Assembly: GCF_000017805.1 (NCBI RefSeq)
Contig: NC_009767.1
Span: 4,567,001 to 4,631,000 of the forward strand
DNA from: Roseiflexus castenholzii DSM 13941
Lineage (GTDB): Bacteria > Chloroflexota > Chloroflexia > Chloroflexales > Roseiflexaceae
Direction of reading: 5' to 3'
Length of the DNA: 64,000 bases
This document shows, in pieces, positions 1-8,356 of this stretch. Position numbers and translations under genes: made by a program. Within the stretch, counting starts at the first letter, position 1, and every line of letters starts with the position of its first letter. The notes under the pieces are model-generated. The model did no database searches, was not told the DNA's origin, and worked only from the letters and a program-made list of their open reading frames with translations.

Positions 1-845
1 TCGAGTGTATTGCCAATCGCCTGTTGCAATCCGCTGGCAAAGAGGACGCCGATCACCGGTCCGGTAAGGGTTCCGACGCCGCCAATGAAAACGCTGACGA
101 AGAGCAATAATCCGGCGTCGAGACCGGCAATCTCAGGGGCGACAAAACCGGCAAGATGCACGAATAACACGCCGGCGACCCCTGCCAGCGCCGCACTCAA
201 GCTGAAAGCGATCAATTTGTAGCGTAAAGGGGCGACCCCTAAAGCCGCAGCCGCCTCTTCACGCAACTTAAGAGCACGAAAGGCGCGTCCGTAACGCGAA
301 TCGACAATATTTGCCAATCCCCAGAGAGCGATGCCCACCATGAACCAGATGAAAAAGAAATATGTCGCCAGGCTCATCGGTTGATCGCCGAATGACGGAC
401 GTGGCACACTGTGTAAGCCGAACAGCCCGCCGGTGATCGGCGTCCAAACACGGGCCAGTTCTTGGATAAGCAGAGCAAAGGCCAACGTAATCACAGCGAA
501 ATAAAGGTTCGAGGCCCGCAATGTCGTCACTGCCATTAATGCTCCGACCAGCGCGGTAAGGCAGACAGCCACCGGCAGCGAGAGCCAAAACGGCCATCCG
601 GCGCGTGTCACCAACACGGCTGAGGTATACGCGGCAACAGCATACAGTGCACTATGCGCCATTGAAAAGAGACCGGTATATCCCAACGACAGATTGAGCG
701 CTGAAGCGAGCAGAATGGTGACACCGATTGTGGCGCTATAATAGGTCCAGAAGTTGCGCTCGGTTGATGGAAAGATGAGCGGAAAGATCAGCGCCGATCC
801 ACAGAGCGCGATGATCCAGATCCGTTCGCGCACATGAGCAAGCAT
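1..845 (-). CDS. livM: Liv-type ABC transporter permease, LivM family (3' end outside window)
   Basis: This is an inner-membrane permease of the branched-chain amino acid/amide ABC importer class. Translating the minus strand from the ATG at 845 gives an unbroken frame to the window edge, about 281 residues of a usual 300-350. It starts MLAHVRERIWIIALCGSALI and contains the LivM-typical stretch LNLSLGYTGLFSMAHSALYA, followed by the EAA-like loop RAFRALKLREEAAAALGV that contacts the ATPase. A good Shine-Dalgarno (GAAGGAG) lies 8 bases before the start. LivH ends 13 bases upstream, so both permeases are co-transcribed with the binding protein at 1846. The ATPase genes (LivG/LivF) should lie beyond the left edge. 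The substrate need not be an amino acid, since this family also carries urea, amides and aromatic acids. Confidence 0.9.
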   Translation of the reverse strand, partial: MLAHVRERIWIIALCGSALIFPLIFPSTERNFWTYYSATIGVTILLASALNLSLGYTGLFSMAHSALYAVAAYTSAVLVTRAGWPFWLSLPVAVCLTALVGALMAVTTLRASNLYFAVITLAFALLIQELARVWTPITGGLFGLHSVPRPSFGDQPMSLATYFFFIWFMVGIALWGLANIVDSRYGRAFRALKLREEAAAALGVAPLRYKLIAFSLSAALAGVAGVLFVHLAGFVAPEIAGLDAGLLLFVSVFIGGVGTLTGPVIGVLFASGLQQAIGNTL

Positions 846-858
846 ACTGCACACTCCT

Positions 859-1734
859 TCAATGCGCGCCAGGTTTGCCAAACAGTCCGGTTGGCCGGAT
901 CAGCAAGACCAGCGCAAGTACGCCGAAGACGATAAAGTTTCCCCACCCTTCAGGGGCTAATGCGCGGACGGAGGTGTCGAGCAGACCAACGATCAGCCCA
1001 CCAATGACTGCGCCGCGCGGGCTGCCCAGCCCGCCAAGGATGATGGCCACAAACCCTTTAAGCCCAATCAGGATGCCCATGCTGACATTGGCGAAGATCA
1101 GCGGCGCGACCAACACGCCGGCGATACCGCTGAGAACGGCGCTGAGAGCAAAGCTGAGCCGGATCATCATCGGCACGGGAATCCCCATTAATCCGGCAAT
1201 ATTGTAGTTGAACGCGGTCGCCCGAATGGCCTTACCAAAGAAGGTTCGCCGGTAGAACACCTCGATCAGGATCAATAATATGACTGCAATCACGAGAATA
1301 ATAACCTGCTGGTAAGCGACAACTGCCGGTCCGACAAAGAATACGCCGGGTATGAGCGGCGGCACACGATAGTCTTCACGACCGTAGAGCCATTCGGCGC
1401 CCATCAGGTTACGGAAGATAATAGCCACTGCCAGAGTGGTGATAATCCAGCTATAGCGGTACGATGAGCGCTGAATCGGCAACATAATCAATCGTTCGCT
1501 TACAATACCGACCAGTGCCGATATCAACGCTACTCCTGCCAATGCCAGCACGATCGGCCAGCCCAGCACCACTGTCAGGGTGTAGCCAACCAATGCGCCA
1601 ATCATCACAAATTCACCCTGCGCGAAGTTGATAATGCGAGTGGTTTGAAAGATGATGTTGAAACCGAGCGCAATCAACGCATAGACGACACCAACAGCAA
1701 TGCCGCTGGCCAGCGCCTGCCAAAAGACGGTCAT
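859..1734 (-). CDS. livH: Liv-type ABC transporter permease, LivH family
   Basis: This 291-residue integral membrane protein is the second permease of the importer. It shows the LivH signature IALGFNIIFQTTRIINFAQG near the N terminus (about residues 22-41) and a string of hydrophobic segments. The cytoplasmic loop reads FGKAIRATAFNYNIAGLMGI, the position that docks on the ATPase, and the C terminus has the LivH-like ILGGLGSPRGAVIGG. Full family length. It lies 111 bases downstream of the substrate-binding protein gene, with a strong stem-loop in that gap, and 13 bases upstream of livM. It belongs to the operon that starts at the cupin gene (4000) behind operator 4020-4035. Confidence 0.93.
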   Translation of the reverse strand: MTVFWQALASGIAVGVVYALIALGFNIIFQTTRIINFAQGEFVMIGALVGYTLTVVLGWPIVLALAGVALISALVGIVSERLIMLPIQRSSYRYSWIITTLAVAIIFRNLMGAEWLYGREDYRVPPLIPGVFFVGPAVVAYQQVIILVIAVILLILIEVFYRRTFFGKAIRATAFNYNIAGLMGIPVPMMIRLSFALSAVLSGIAGVLVAPLIFANVSMGILIGLKGFVAIILGGLGSPRGAVIGGLIVGLLDTSVRALAPEGWGNFIVFGVLALVLLIRPTGLFGKPGAH

Positions 1735-1780
1735 ATCCGCTCCTGCTCTCTATTGCCCGCTGCGTGCGTCTTGTGCCGAT

Positions 1781-1827
1781 CGGTGTGGCGCACGGTCTGC
1801 GGCCTCTGCCGATGGTGCGCCACACCG
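1781..1827 (-). promoter_or_regulatory. Intercistronic stem-loop between binding-protein and permease genes
   Basis: A perfect 12-bp inverted repeat, CGGTGTGGCGCA and TGCGCCACACCG, encloses a 23-base loop in the 111-bp gap between the binding-protein gene (stop at 1846) and livH (start at 1734). There is no T-run after it, so it is not a classic terminator. A stable hairpin here commonly protects the upstream binding-protein mRNA from 3' decay and gives an excess of binding protein over permease. That role is inferred from position. Confidence 0.6.
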
Positions 1828-1845
1828 CCGCATGTGCTGCGTGAA

Positions 1846-3192
1846 CTATCGGTTGATGGTCGTGTAGCGAAACTGGCCATTCGCAAGCTTGCGCCATTGG
1901 TAGAAGAAGAGCGATCCCTCACGGTACGCTTCGTGATTGTCTGCCGAAATCGTCAGATCTCCGCCTGATGGCGATTCGTCAGCCGGGATGTTCGTGCGCT
2001 CAATCTCGGCCTTTACCGCATCGCTATCAAGAGTTCCGGCACGTTTCACCGCCTCGGACCAGATGTAGATCGCATCCGCCGTTGAAGTAGACATGCCAAC
2101 CCGGCTGAGATCACGTTGATCCGGTTCCGGAATACTGTTCAACTTCAACACGGAGGCGACGTGACGTGCATAGCCGGCCGGCATCTCGGCTGCCGGCACA
2201 CCTGCCTGATAGCCGCGGAAGGTGTTGACAAATACAACGCCGTCGAGCGCATCACCGACCAATTGACCAAGCAGGGTGCTCTCAAGCCCGGAGACGCCGA
2301 TCAGGGTTGCGTTCCATCCGATCTGGCGCGCCGCAATAATGACCTTGGCCGCCTGCGCACTATTGCCGGTGCCGACGACCAACGCATCAGCGCCCAATTC
2401 ACGCACCTTAAGCACCTGAGTCGTCAGGTCTTGATCGTCATTGCGAAAGAGTTCATGCCCGACATAGGTCATGCCAGCCGCCTTGACCGCATCGGGCAGT
2501 AATGCCATATACTCAGCGCCGGTCGCATCATCGAGCACAACCATACCTACCCTGGTTGCCCCAGATGCACCCAGGTAGCGGGCGATCTCAGTCATCTGCA
2601 GCTGGATCGACTCGAGCGTGCGAAAGGTGTAGGGGGCATTGTCGAGGGCAGCCATACCCGATACTGTCGGCAGGAATTGGATTGTCTTACTCTGGGTGAC
2701 GAGGTCTTTCGTCGCCAGTGCGAAAGCAGTCAATGATGGCCCAATGATCATGCTCACTTGCTCGCGCTCGATAAACTCACGCACGATCTCGACCGTCTTG
2801 GCCGGATTGAGTTCATCATCGCGGCTGATCAATATCACCGGCCGGCCAAGCAATCCACCCTCCGCATTAATGCGATCAACTTCCGTTTGAGCGCTGGCTT
2901 GCATCCATTGCCCAAGGATGCCAAGAGGTCCGCTAAATGGTGACACAAGGCCGATCTTGATCGGTTCACCAGCAGGCTGAGCCGCCGTCGGCGCAGCCGG
3001 GGCATTGGTCGGTTGAACCGGCGCGGCGGTCGGCGCCGATGGTGCAGCGGTCGGCGCCGATGGCGCGGCGGTCGGCGCCGATGGCGCGGCGGTCGGTTGG
3101 ACGCCTGTACCTCGCCCTCCAGCGCAACCGACAATGAGCAGTGTGAGCAGCACCAGCGTAATGACCTTGATTCCGAGACGATTCAGTGCCAT
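1846..3192 (-). CDS. ABC transporter substrate-binding lipoprotein (LivJ/LivK-like)
   Basis: This is the extracytoplasmic binding protein of the importer, about 448 residues. I place the start at the ATG at 3192 because AAGGAG lies 8 bases before it; upstream in-frame TTG and ATG starts fit less well. A hydrophobic signal ends in the lipobox LIVGC, so the mature protein should be a lipoprotein. A low-complexity linker of repeated A-P-S-A-P-T units follows (about residues 40-70) and tethers the domain. The body has the type I periplasmic-binding fold pattern: IKIGLVSPFSGPLGILGQ, later VSMIIGPSLTAFALATKDLV and GADALVVGTGNSAQAAKVI. The gene follows the cupin gene by 43 bases and precedes the two permeases. 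The ligand cannot be read from the sequence. Confidence 0.92.
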   Translation of the reverse strand: MALNRLGIKVITLVLLTLLIVGCAGGRGTGVQPTAAPSAPTAAPSAPTAAPSAPTAAPVQPTNAPAAPTAAQPAGEPIKIGLVSPFSGPLGILGQWMQASAQTEVDRINAEGGLLGRPVILISRDDELNPAKTVEIVREFIEREQVSMIIGPSLTAFALATKDLVTQSKTIQFLPTVSGMAALDNAPYTFRTLESIQLQMTEIARYLGASGATRVGMVVLDDATGAEYMALLPDAVKAAGMTYVGHELFRNDDQDLTTQVLKVRELGADALVVGTGNSAQAAKVIIAARQIGWNATLIGVSGLESTLLGQLVGDALDGVVFVNTFRGYQAGVPAAEMPAGYARHVASVLKLNSIPEPDQRDLSRVGMSTSTADAIYIWSEAVKRAGTLDSDAVKAEIERTNIPADESPSGGDLTISADNHEAYREGSLFFYQWRKLANGQFRYTTINR

Positions 3193-3235
3193 GATCATGA
3201 CTCCTTCTGCCAACTACGATACGAATGACGAGCCT

Positions 3236-4000
3236 TCAATAGCCTGGCGAACCTGATGATGACCCGGACGGTTGATCCGGCCAGCGGTAGAACGTGTGCA
3301 AATGACCATCAGTCCGAAACAGAATCAAGACGCCGGTTTCGGTTGCAAACGGACCATGGGGAATATGGGGCGGGCGCCAAAAGTAGCAACCGGCAACCAT
3401 GACACCGCGATCGGTGACCATCTCGCCAGAGATGATGAACGCTTCTTCCGCCACCGGATGGATCTCGACACGCGGCTCACGCCACTGAGGAAGCACGCCG
3501 AGCAGCCATGTACCGGCGCCGGTATCGGGATCGATGCGCAGTGATTTTCGCATCGCTCCGGGGGGAAAACCGGGAGTGATCGTGTTGCTCCAGGGCGCCG
3601 CCGAACTGTCCATCGCGTGAATGAGACCGCGACGGCGTGCACCCGGCGCATCGGTCGCACTGATCGCAAAGCGAGATTCACCATGCGTAAACCAGAGCAG
3701 GGTGACGGGTGAACTGGCCTGTAAGCGTCCGTACACCACGCCTGCCGGCAAGAAGCCATAGGTATGGCGCGCAAGCCGATACCCGTTGGATACTAATTCA
3801 CCCTGCATAATGTAGAATTCAACATCGGCGGTGAAAAACCCTTCCGGCGCTGCCCAACCTGCCGGCAGACTCACGAGCAGCGTTGTCGCACCGGTATCTG
3901 GATCGCAACTGAGGGTGCGTGTGCAGGCGCCTGTCGAGCCGAATGGCCACGGTTGCCAGGGAACATCGTCAACGTGAATGAACTCGATATGCGGGCGCAT
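3236..4000 (-). CDS. Two-domain cupin protein (DUF4437-like)
   Basis: A 254-residue soluble protein with two similar halves. The N half contains PAGWAAPEGFFTADVEFYIM followed by GELVSNGYRLARHTYGFLPAG. The C half contains a parallel block around EIHPVAEEAFIISGEMVTD and PPHIPHGPF. The pattern of an acidic residue before a G-E-hydrophobic turn and a later H-x-P-H-G stretch is that of bicupin proteins annotated DUF4437. It is the first gene of the transporter operon, just downstream of operator 4020-4035. Cupins in catabolic clusters are often hydrolases, isomerases or ring-modifying enzymes, but the reaction here is unknown. Metal ligands look incomplete in the N half. Confidence 0.7.
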   Translation of the reverse strand: MRPHIEFIHVDDVPWQPWPFGSTGACTRTLSCDPDTGATTLLVSLPAGWAAPEGFFTADVEFYIMQGELVSNGYRLARHTYGFLPAGVVYGRLQASSPVTLLWFTHGESRFAISATDAPGARRRGLIHAMDSSAAPWSNTITPGFPPGAMRKSLRIDPDTGAGTWLLGVLPQWREPRVEIHPVAEEAFIISGEMVTDRGVMVAGCYFWRPPHIPHGPFATETGVLILFRTDGHLHTFYRWPDQPSGSSSGSPGY

Positions 4001-4019
4001 GGCTCATTCCGGTCAAAAC

Positions 4020-4035
4020 GTTACAATGTTACGAC
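4020..4035. promoter_or_regulatory. Operator A, 16-bp palindrome for the island's GntR regulator
   Basis: GTTACAATGTTACGAC is a degenerate copy of the palindrome GTTATAA-N2-TTATAAC found at three other gene heads in this island. It lies 20 bases upstream of the cupin/transporter operon (start 4000) and downstream of the convergently ending gene at 4050. It is the weakest of the four copies, with mismatches in both arms. Assignment to the regulator at 8357 is inferred from co-occurrence. Confidence 0.6.
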
Positions 4036-4049
4036 ATTCCAAAGCGAAA

Positions 4050-4490
4050 TTACTCAACCCGTCGCTCCTTGATCAATGTCCGCTTAAACACTTCACCGTT
4101 GCGATACCAATGCCATGTGCGGGTGCGATGCTTGCTATCGTCGCTAATATGAATAATCTCGTACAGATACTGTTCAGGGGCATGGTTATAACTCCACGTC
4201 AAGATAATCGTGCGTGGATCAACCTCCCACGCATAGCCGGTGATGCGGGGATGCTCAAACCAGATCTTCTTATCGGCATAGCGCGCATCGTAGCGTGTTA
4301 CCTCTTCGCGACCATCGGTCCAGCGGTAGGTATTGACCTGGTAGTACGGGTACGGTCCTTCGTCGGGAAAACAGTGTTCAAGCCGGCAGTAATGGCGATC
4401 GATCTCATGTCCATCCGCATCAACGTGGATGTAGACGCCTTCCCATACGCCTTCGTGGCGAGCTAATACCGGCATCTCTTGTTTAATCAT
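4050..4490 (-). CDS. Lipocalin/DUF3598-like small protein
   Basis: A 146-residue protein rich in aromatic residues and beta-strand pattern, opening with RHEGVWEGVYIHVDADG. The short G-x-W-x-G block at the N terminus is typical of lipocalin-like barrels such as DUF3598. Conserved-looking tracts include EHCFPDEGPYPYYQVNTYRW and an ending KRTLIKERRVE. The start at 4490 is chosen because GGGAGG lies 7 bases before it; a longer start at 4517 lacks a site. Its ATG overlaps the stop of the aldehyde dehydrogenase gene (TAATG), so translation is coupled. Related-looking proteins are encoded at 9112, 9983 and 11717. It might bind a hydrophobic intermediate, but no function is established. Confidence 0.6.
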   Translation of the reverse strand: MIKQEMPVLARHEGVWEGVYIHVDADGHEIDRHYCRLEHCFPDEGPYPYYQVNTYRWTDGREEVTRYDARYADKKIWFEHPRITGYAWEVDPRTIILTWSYNHAPEQYLYEIIHISDDSKHRTRTWHWYRNGEVFKRTLIKERRVE

Positions 4491-5914
4491 TACTGCGCCT
4501 CCCTTTGAAACCACCATGGATCGTATCCTGAATTGGTATTCACCAGCAGCGCCTGTTTGCGGGCAAACCGGTGCAGTGCTGCTGGACCCATGCGCGAGCC
4601 GCCAAGTCCGGAGAACTTGAACGACTGTTTTTCACCGTCGTGAATAAGTGCAGTGAGCGCCGCATCGTTAATGCTGATCGCACCGGCATGCAAACGGGCG
4701 GCAATGGCGCGAGCCATGGCGAGGTTGCCGGAGAAAACTGCGGCGCTCAGACCAAAATGGCTGTCATTCGCCAACGCGACTGCCTCATCAGCATCGGCGA
4801 CCGGCATGACCGGCAAGATCGGAGCAAAGGTCTCTTCGCGCATCACCTTCATCGTATGATTGACGTTCGTGAGCACTGTCGGCAAGCAATAGATGCCGCC
4901 ACCATACTCAACCAGCGCACCGCCGCACGGCGCAACGGCGCCGTGCGCAAACGCATCGGCAAGATGATCGGCAATGACATCAGCCTGTCGCGCCGAAATG
5001 ATTGGACCAATCTCGCCGCTTTGCGGTTCGGGAAATGCGAGGCGCAGTCGCCGTGCTTGGTCGGTAAGCGCTTCCACAAACGATGCGAAAACCGGCGCTT
5101 CGACATACACCCGCTCTATCGAGAGACACGACTGACCGGCATTAACCATGCCTCCCCACAAGATAGCAGCAGCGGCCCGTTCGATGTCGGCATCAGCCAG
5201 GACAATGGCCGGGTCCTTGCCGCCAAGTTCGAGGAAAGCCGGGATAAACCGCTGCGCCGCCGCTTCTGCCACTCGCCGACCGGTTGGTACGCTGCCGGTA
5301 AAGCAGACCAGATCAACCAGATCGATCATCGCAGCGCCGGTAGCGCCATCGCCGGCGACATACTGCAAAACGTCGCTTAACGCAGGCACATCAGCGATGG
5401 TGCGCTGCAACGGTTCGATAAAACGAGGGGCGATTTCACTGGGCTTAATCAGCGCCGCGCAGCCGGTCAAGAGCGCGGGTAAAGCATCGATCAGGCTCAG
5501 TAAGAGAGGAAAGTTCCACGGGCTGATCACTCCCACAAGCGGGTACGGCACAAGGCGGCCTTCCAGACGAATAAACGGAAGAGCGCTGGAGCGACTTTCT
5601 CCATAGCGCAGGAGATCGGGAGCCAGCCGTCGCCAGCGTTCGATACTCGACACGACCGACTCGAACTCGAGCACACTTTCGTAATAGCGTCCCGTATCGG
5701 CGATCAACGCCGTGATAATGTCGCTGCGATGTGCTGCCAGCGCGCGGCGCCAATCATCAAGAACGGCAACACGGGCATCAATCCCCAGCGCTTCCCATGC
5801 CGGTTGCGCATCACGGAGGCGGCGACACACATCTGCTAACTCGTCGCGCCTGGGAGGGAGAAACTGATAATCGTACTGCCCGGTGCGCGGATTACGAACA
5901 GAAACAAGCGCCAT
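4490..5914 (-). CDS. NAD(P)-dependent aldehyde dehydrogenase
   Basis: A 474-residue member of the aldehyde dehydrogenase superfamily, oxidising an aldehyde to its acid in the cytoplasm. The fold markers are all present: SPWNFP with catalytic Asn134, LIKPSE at 156-161 for the cofactor, FTGSVPTGRRV (205-215), FLELGGKDP with general base Glu229, and AGQSC with the nucleophile Cys263. A late EETFAPILPVMPV block is also present. I start at the ATG at 5914, which overlaps the stop of the nitrilase gene as TGATG, and not at the TTG one codon earlier. It sits between the nitrilase and the DUF3598-like gene in an operon headed by operator 7086-7101. The actual aldehyde is unknown. Confidence 0.93.
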   Translation of the reverse strand: MALVSVRNPRTGQYDYQFLPPRRDELADVCRRLRDAQPAWEALGIDARVAVLDDWRRALAAHRSDIITALIADTGRYYESVLEFESVVSSIERWRRLAPDLLRYGESRSSALPFIRLEGRLVPYPLVGVISPWNFPLLLSLIDALPALLTGCAALIKPSEIAPRFIEPLQRTIADVPALSDVLQYVAGDGATGAAMIDLVDLVCFTGSVPTGRRVAEAAAQRFIPAFLELGGKDPAIVLADADIERAAAAILWGGMVNAGQSCLSIERVYVEAPVFASFVEALTDQARRLRLAFPEPQSGEIGPIISARQADVIADHLADAFAHGAVAPCGGALVEYGGGIYCLPTVLTNVNHTMKVMREETFAPILPVMPVADADEAVALANDSHFGLSAAVFSGNLAMARAIAARLHAGAISINDAALTALIHDGEKQSFKFSGLGGSRMGPAALHRFARKQALLVNTNSGYDPWWFQREAQ

Positions 5915-6945
5915 CAAATTATCCCCTTCTGCGCCAGGCGCTCAATCGTCTCTTGTTGCACACGCAGAAAATGTTGCCGTTCCGCAACACCGGTCAACAA
6001 CGTATTCGGCGGGTAAAAGCCGGCAGTCGCATAACTGCTGGCATACAGATCAAACCGTTGACGACTCAGCAGGTTGTTCATGCCAGGGCGACGACGGTAG
6101 CGCCGGAGCGCGGCAAGATCGATCTCAGCGTGGGCCGCCATGCTCTCGCCCTGGCCGGCTTCGACTAACACGCGCCCTGTGTAATCAACAATCTGCGAAC
6201 CGCCCTCAACCGAGGCAGCAGGGATTGGAATGCCACTAATACCGGCAGAGTTCGCCGAAATGACATAGGCCAGATTTTCTAACGCGCGCGCTCGTTTGGC
6301 GATGTGCTTCGGGGTTAATTCCGGGCTGCTCACTTCCGAAGATGAATGGAGAAATACTTCGGCGCCACGCATCGCAAGACAACGCGCAACTTCGGGGAAG
6401 AGAATCTCTTCTGAGGCGATGCAGGCCAACCGCCCGATTGCAGTGTCGGCGACCGGGAAGAGCGCATCAGGACCGTACATTTGGCAAAATCGATCCCACA
6501 CATCGTGCGGCGTCGGCGCAAACATCGAGTTTAAGCGTCGGTAGCGCAGCACACACTGACCGGAAGGGTCAATGACAAAGCTCACCTGAAAATAGAGACC
6601 GGGAAAGTGCGGATCACGTTCATAGCAATTACCGGCAAGAAAGATTTGCAGATCACACGCAATCTGACCAAGTGCAGCATATTCGGGACCATCCGGATCA
6701 ATCGCGGCTTTTTCCGACCATACAGCGATGCTTTCACCCAACGGAAAGCCGGTCAGGAAATATTCGGGCAAAACCACGAGCCGCACATCATTGCCGATAA
6801 AGGCGATACTGGCGCGTATCTGTTCACGCAGCCGCACAATAGTCGCCAACATCTGCTCACGGACAGCCACCCGATTGTTCAGGGCGTTAACAGCATGGCA
6901 GGTAACTTGCAGCGCCAGCGCGCGATACGAATCAAACTGGCTCAT
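5914..6945 (-). CDS. Carbon-nitrogen hydrolase (nitrilase superfamily)
   Basis: A 343-residue nitrilase-fold enzyme, expected to hydrolyse a nitrile, amide or carbamoyl group. The catalytic glutamate is seen in VVLPEYFLTGFP (Glu61) and the cysteine in GRLACIASEEILFPE (Cys175), with the usual acidic and FPE context after it. The third triad member is odd: the family lysine normally falls in a Y-R-K stretch, and here the matching place reads RYRRLNS (Arg136-Arg137), so the lysine appears replaced. The start at 6945 is chosen because AAGAAGAG precedes it; an ATG 22 codons earlier gives a leader without homology. It heads an operon with the aldehyde dehydrogenase, with a 140-base leader after operator 7086-7101. 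Confidence 0.85.
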   Translation of the reverse strand: MSQFDSYRALALQVTCHAVNALNNRVAVREQMLATIVRLREQIRASIAFIGNDVRLVVLPEYFLTGFPLGESIAVWSEKAAIDPDGPEYAALGQIACDLQIFLAGNCYERDPHFPGLYFQVSFVIDPSGQCVLRYRRLNSMFAPTPHDVWDRFCQMYGPDALFPVADTAIGRLACIASEEILFPEVARCLAMRGAEVFLHSSSEVSSPELTPKHIAKRARALENLAYVISANSAGISGIPIPAASVEGGSQIVDYTGRVLVEAGQGESMAAHAEIDLAALRRYRRRPGMNNLLSRQRFDLYASSYATAGFYPPNTLLTGVAERQHFLRVQQETIERLAQKGII

Positions 6946-7085
6946 GCGATGCTCTTCTTGCAATGAGTCATAACCATACGAGAGCGTGAACGATATGAAG
7001 TGTGCCGCCACCGCCTGTTTCGGCGGCGCAGCGCAATCGTTGCATCAAGCCTGTTGGTTCATGGTCATTGGGTACGGCTTTAGAT

Positions 7086-7101
7086 GTTATAACATTATAA
7101 C
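7086..7101. promoter_or_regulatory. Operator B, perfect 7-2-7 palindrome over a -10 box
   Basis: GTTATAACATTATAAC is a perfect inverted repeat, GTTATAA-CA-TTATAAC. On the minus strand it contains TATAAT (7094-7099), a consensus -10, with a weak TTGCAT (7118-7123) 18 bases upstream as a possible -35. A repressor bound here would block transcription of the nitrilase, dehydrogenase and DUF3598-like operon starting at 6945. It is the best-conserved of the four island operators. Confidence 0.75.
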
Positions 7102-7115
7102 ATCATGATCGATTG

Positions 7116-7568
7116 TTATGCAAGAGGGCCATTACTCGATGCATCGTTGGCTATCTCCAGCCAATCGCCAATTCCATAGGGATCGACCATCGGTTGTGAG
7201 ACATGCTCGTGGACAATTTGCCATTGGTTGTCCGGATCGCGATGGAGCACAAACGTAGCGCGCAAGCGCACGGTACGGCTTGTTTCACCAATACAGACGT
7301 GTAGATCAAGCAGACCGGCGATGAAGGCGCTATCGCTCCATACCTCACTGAGCGGACCTTCGCTCCATTGCCAATGGGTGATGCGAATTGGCGAGTTCAG
7401 ATAAGCGCGCCAGCCTGCGGCAACCTGCTCATACCCCCGTGTACTCCAGCGCGGACCCTCTACGAAAACATAGGTCGTTGAGCCAGGACGATACATGGCG
7501 GTCACTTCCTCGAGGCAACCGGAGACAATGGCGTCAAAAAACGCGGTAAGGGCTTGTACCGGGTCCAT
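7116..7568 (-). CDS. NTF2-like (SnoaL/DUF4440-type) small protein
   Basis: A protein of about 150 residues with the cone-shaped NTF2 fold pattern: an N-terminal helix VQALTAFFDAIVSGCLEEVT, an aromatic strand STTYVFVEGPRWSTRGYEQV and the C-terminal strand WQIVHEHVSQPM, typical of SnoaL-like and DUF4440 proteins. Such proteins act as small hydrolases, isomerases, dehydratases or ligand binders. I use the ATG at 7568, 7 bases after the stop of the preceding gene; an ATG at 7583 overlapping that gene is also possible. It follows the DUF1330/NTF2 fusion gene at 7576, so two NTF2-type domains are co-expressed. The substrate is unknown. Confidence 0.75.
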   Translation of the reverse strand: MDPVQALTAFFDAIVSGCLEEVTAMYRPGSTTYVFVEGPRWSTRGYEQVAAGWRAYLNSPIRITHWQWSEGPLSEVWSDSAFIAGLLDLHVCIGETSRTVRLRATFVLHRDPDNQWQIVHEHVSQPMVDPYGIGDWLEIANDASSNGPLA

Positions 7569-7575
7569 GGCACGC

Positions 7576-8256
7576 CTACACATCTAAGCCGAAATATTCA
7601 CGGTAGGCGCAGATCTGGCGACCGCGCACATCAAGTGCAAGAGCGACCCGATTGGTGTATGGCTGACCACGGAGTTTGCCTTCATCACGAAACTCGAAAA
7701 TATAGGTCGAACCGCTGCCGACAACGCGATCAAGCGTGACCGACAATCCTTCGGAGAAGACCGACGAGACATAGGTAAAGAACTCGCGAGCGCGATCTTT
7801 ACCGACGTTGAGACCCTTGTACTTGCCACGCGGAAACCAGAAACTAAAATCATCGCTCAGCATCGCAAGGAATGGCTCCCATTGCCCAGAAGCGAGACCG
7901 GTGCAGAAGTGCTGGAAAGCGCGCATAGCCACGTTGCGCGGATCGGGTGACAGGGGAGTAAACATGCTCACCCGATTGGCTGCATACGCGCGTTCGCGAA
8001 TGGCTCTTAACTCTGAATAGCGAGGGTCGGCGAGGTAGCGCTGAAATGCATCGAAGGAGGGATAGCGCAAGAGACTGTTGCGCGGCCATACGTCATGTGC
8101 TTGCGGATGTTCGATCCCGGCGCCGGAAGCGATCACCTCGATCCCGTACTCTTCCATCACAGACCGCGATTTTGCCAGATATTCGGTGAAGAGGTCATCA
8201 GCGTCGGGATTGAGTCGGCTCTGAACGAACACCAAGAGCGGTTGCTCATCTACCAT
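7576..8256 (-). CDS. Fusion of a DUF1330/EthD-like domain with an NTF2-like domain
   Basis: A 226-residue protein with two parts. Residues 1-95 look like a dimeric alpha-beta barrel of the DUF1330 or EthD type, with LLVFVQSRLNPDADDLFTEY, an H-P-x-A-H-D stretch, and SFDAFQRYLADPRYSELR, the usual closing helix. Residues 105-226 look like an NTF2/SnoaL domain, with FSFWFPRGKYKGLNVGKDRA and a closing REYFGLDV. The start at 8256 has AAAGGAG 6 bases before it. It is divergent from the GntR gene across operator 8292-8307 and is followed at once by another NTF2-like gene. Such pairs suggest handling of an unstable small metabolite, but no reaction can be assigned. Confidence 0.75.
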   Translation of the reverse strand: MVDEQPLLVFVQSRLNPDADDLFTEYLAKSRSVMEEYGIEVIASGAGIEHPQAHDVWPRNSLLRYPSFDAFQRYLADPRYSELRAIRERAYAANRVSMFTPLSPDPRNVAMRAFQHFCTGLASGQWEPFLAMLSDDFSFWFPRGKYKGLNVGKDRAREFFTYVSSVFSEGLSVTLDRVVGSGSTYIFEFRDEGKLRGQPYTNRVALALDVRGRQICAYREYFGLDV

Positions 8257-8291
8257 TGTGCGCTCCTTTGACTTGATCTCTGGCAGAATAT

Positions 8292-8307
8292 GTAATAACA
8301 TTATAAC
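8292..8307. promoter_or_regulatory. Operator C in the divergent gntR promoter region
   Basis: GTAATAACATTATAAC matches the island palindrome with one mismatch in the left arm. It lies in the 100-bp space between the gene at 8256 (minus) and the regulator start at 8357 (plus). On the minus strand it carries TATAAT. Binding here would repress the minus-strand genes and could autoregulate gntR. Confidence 0.7.
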
Positions 8308-8356
8308 AAATTAATTGAGCGTGGATTCAGCAATTGCAAAAGGATCGATCAGGCAT

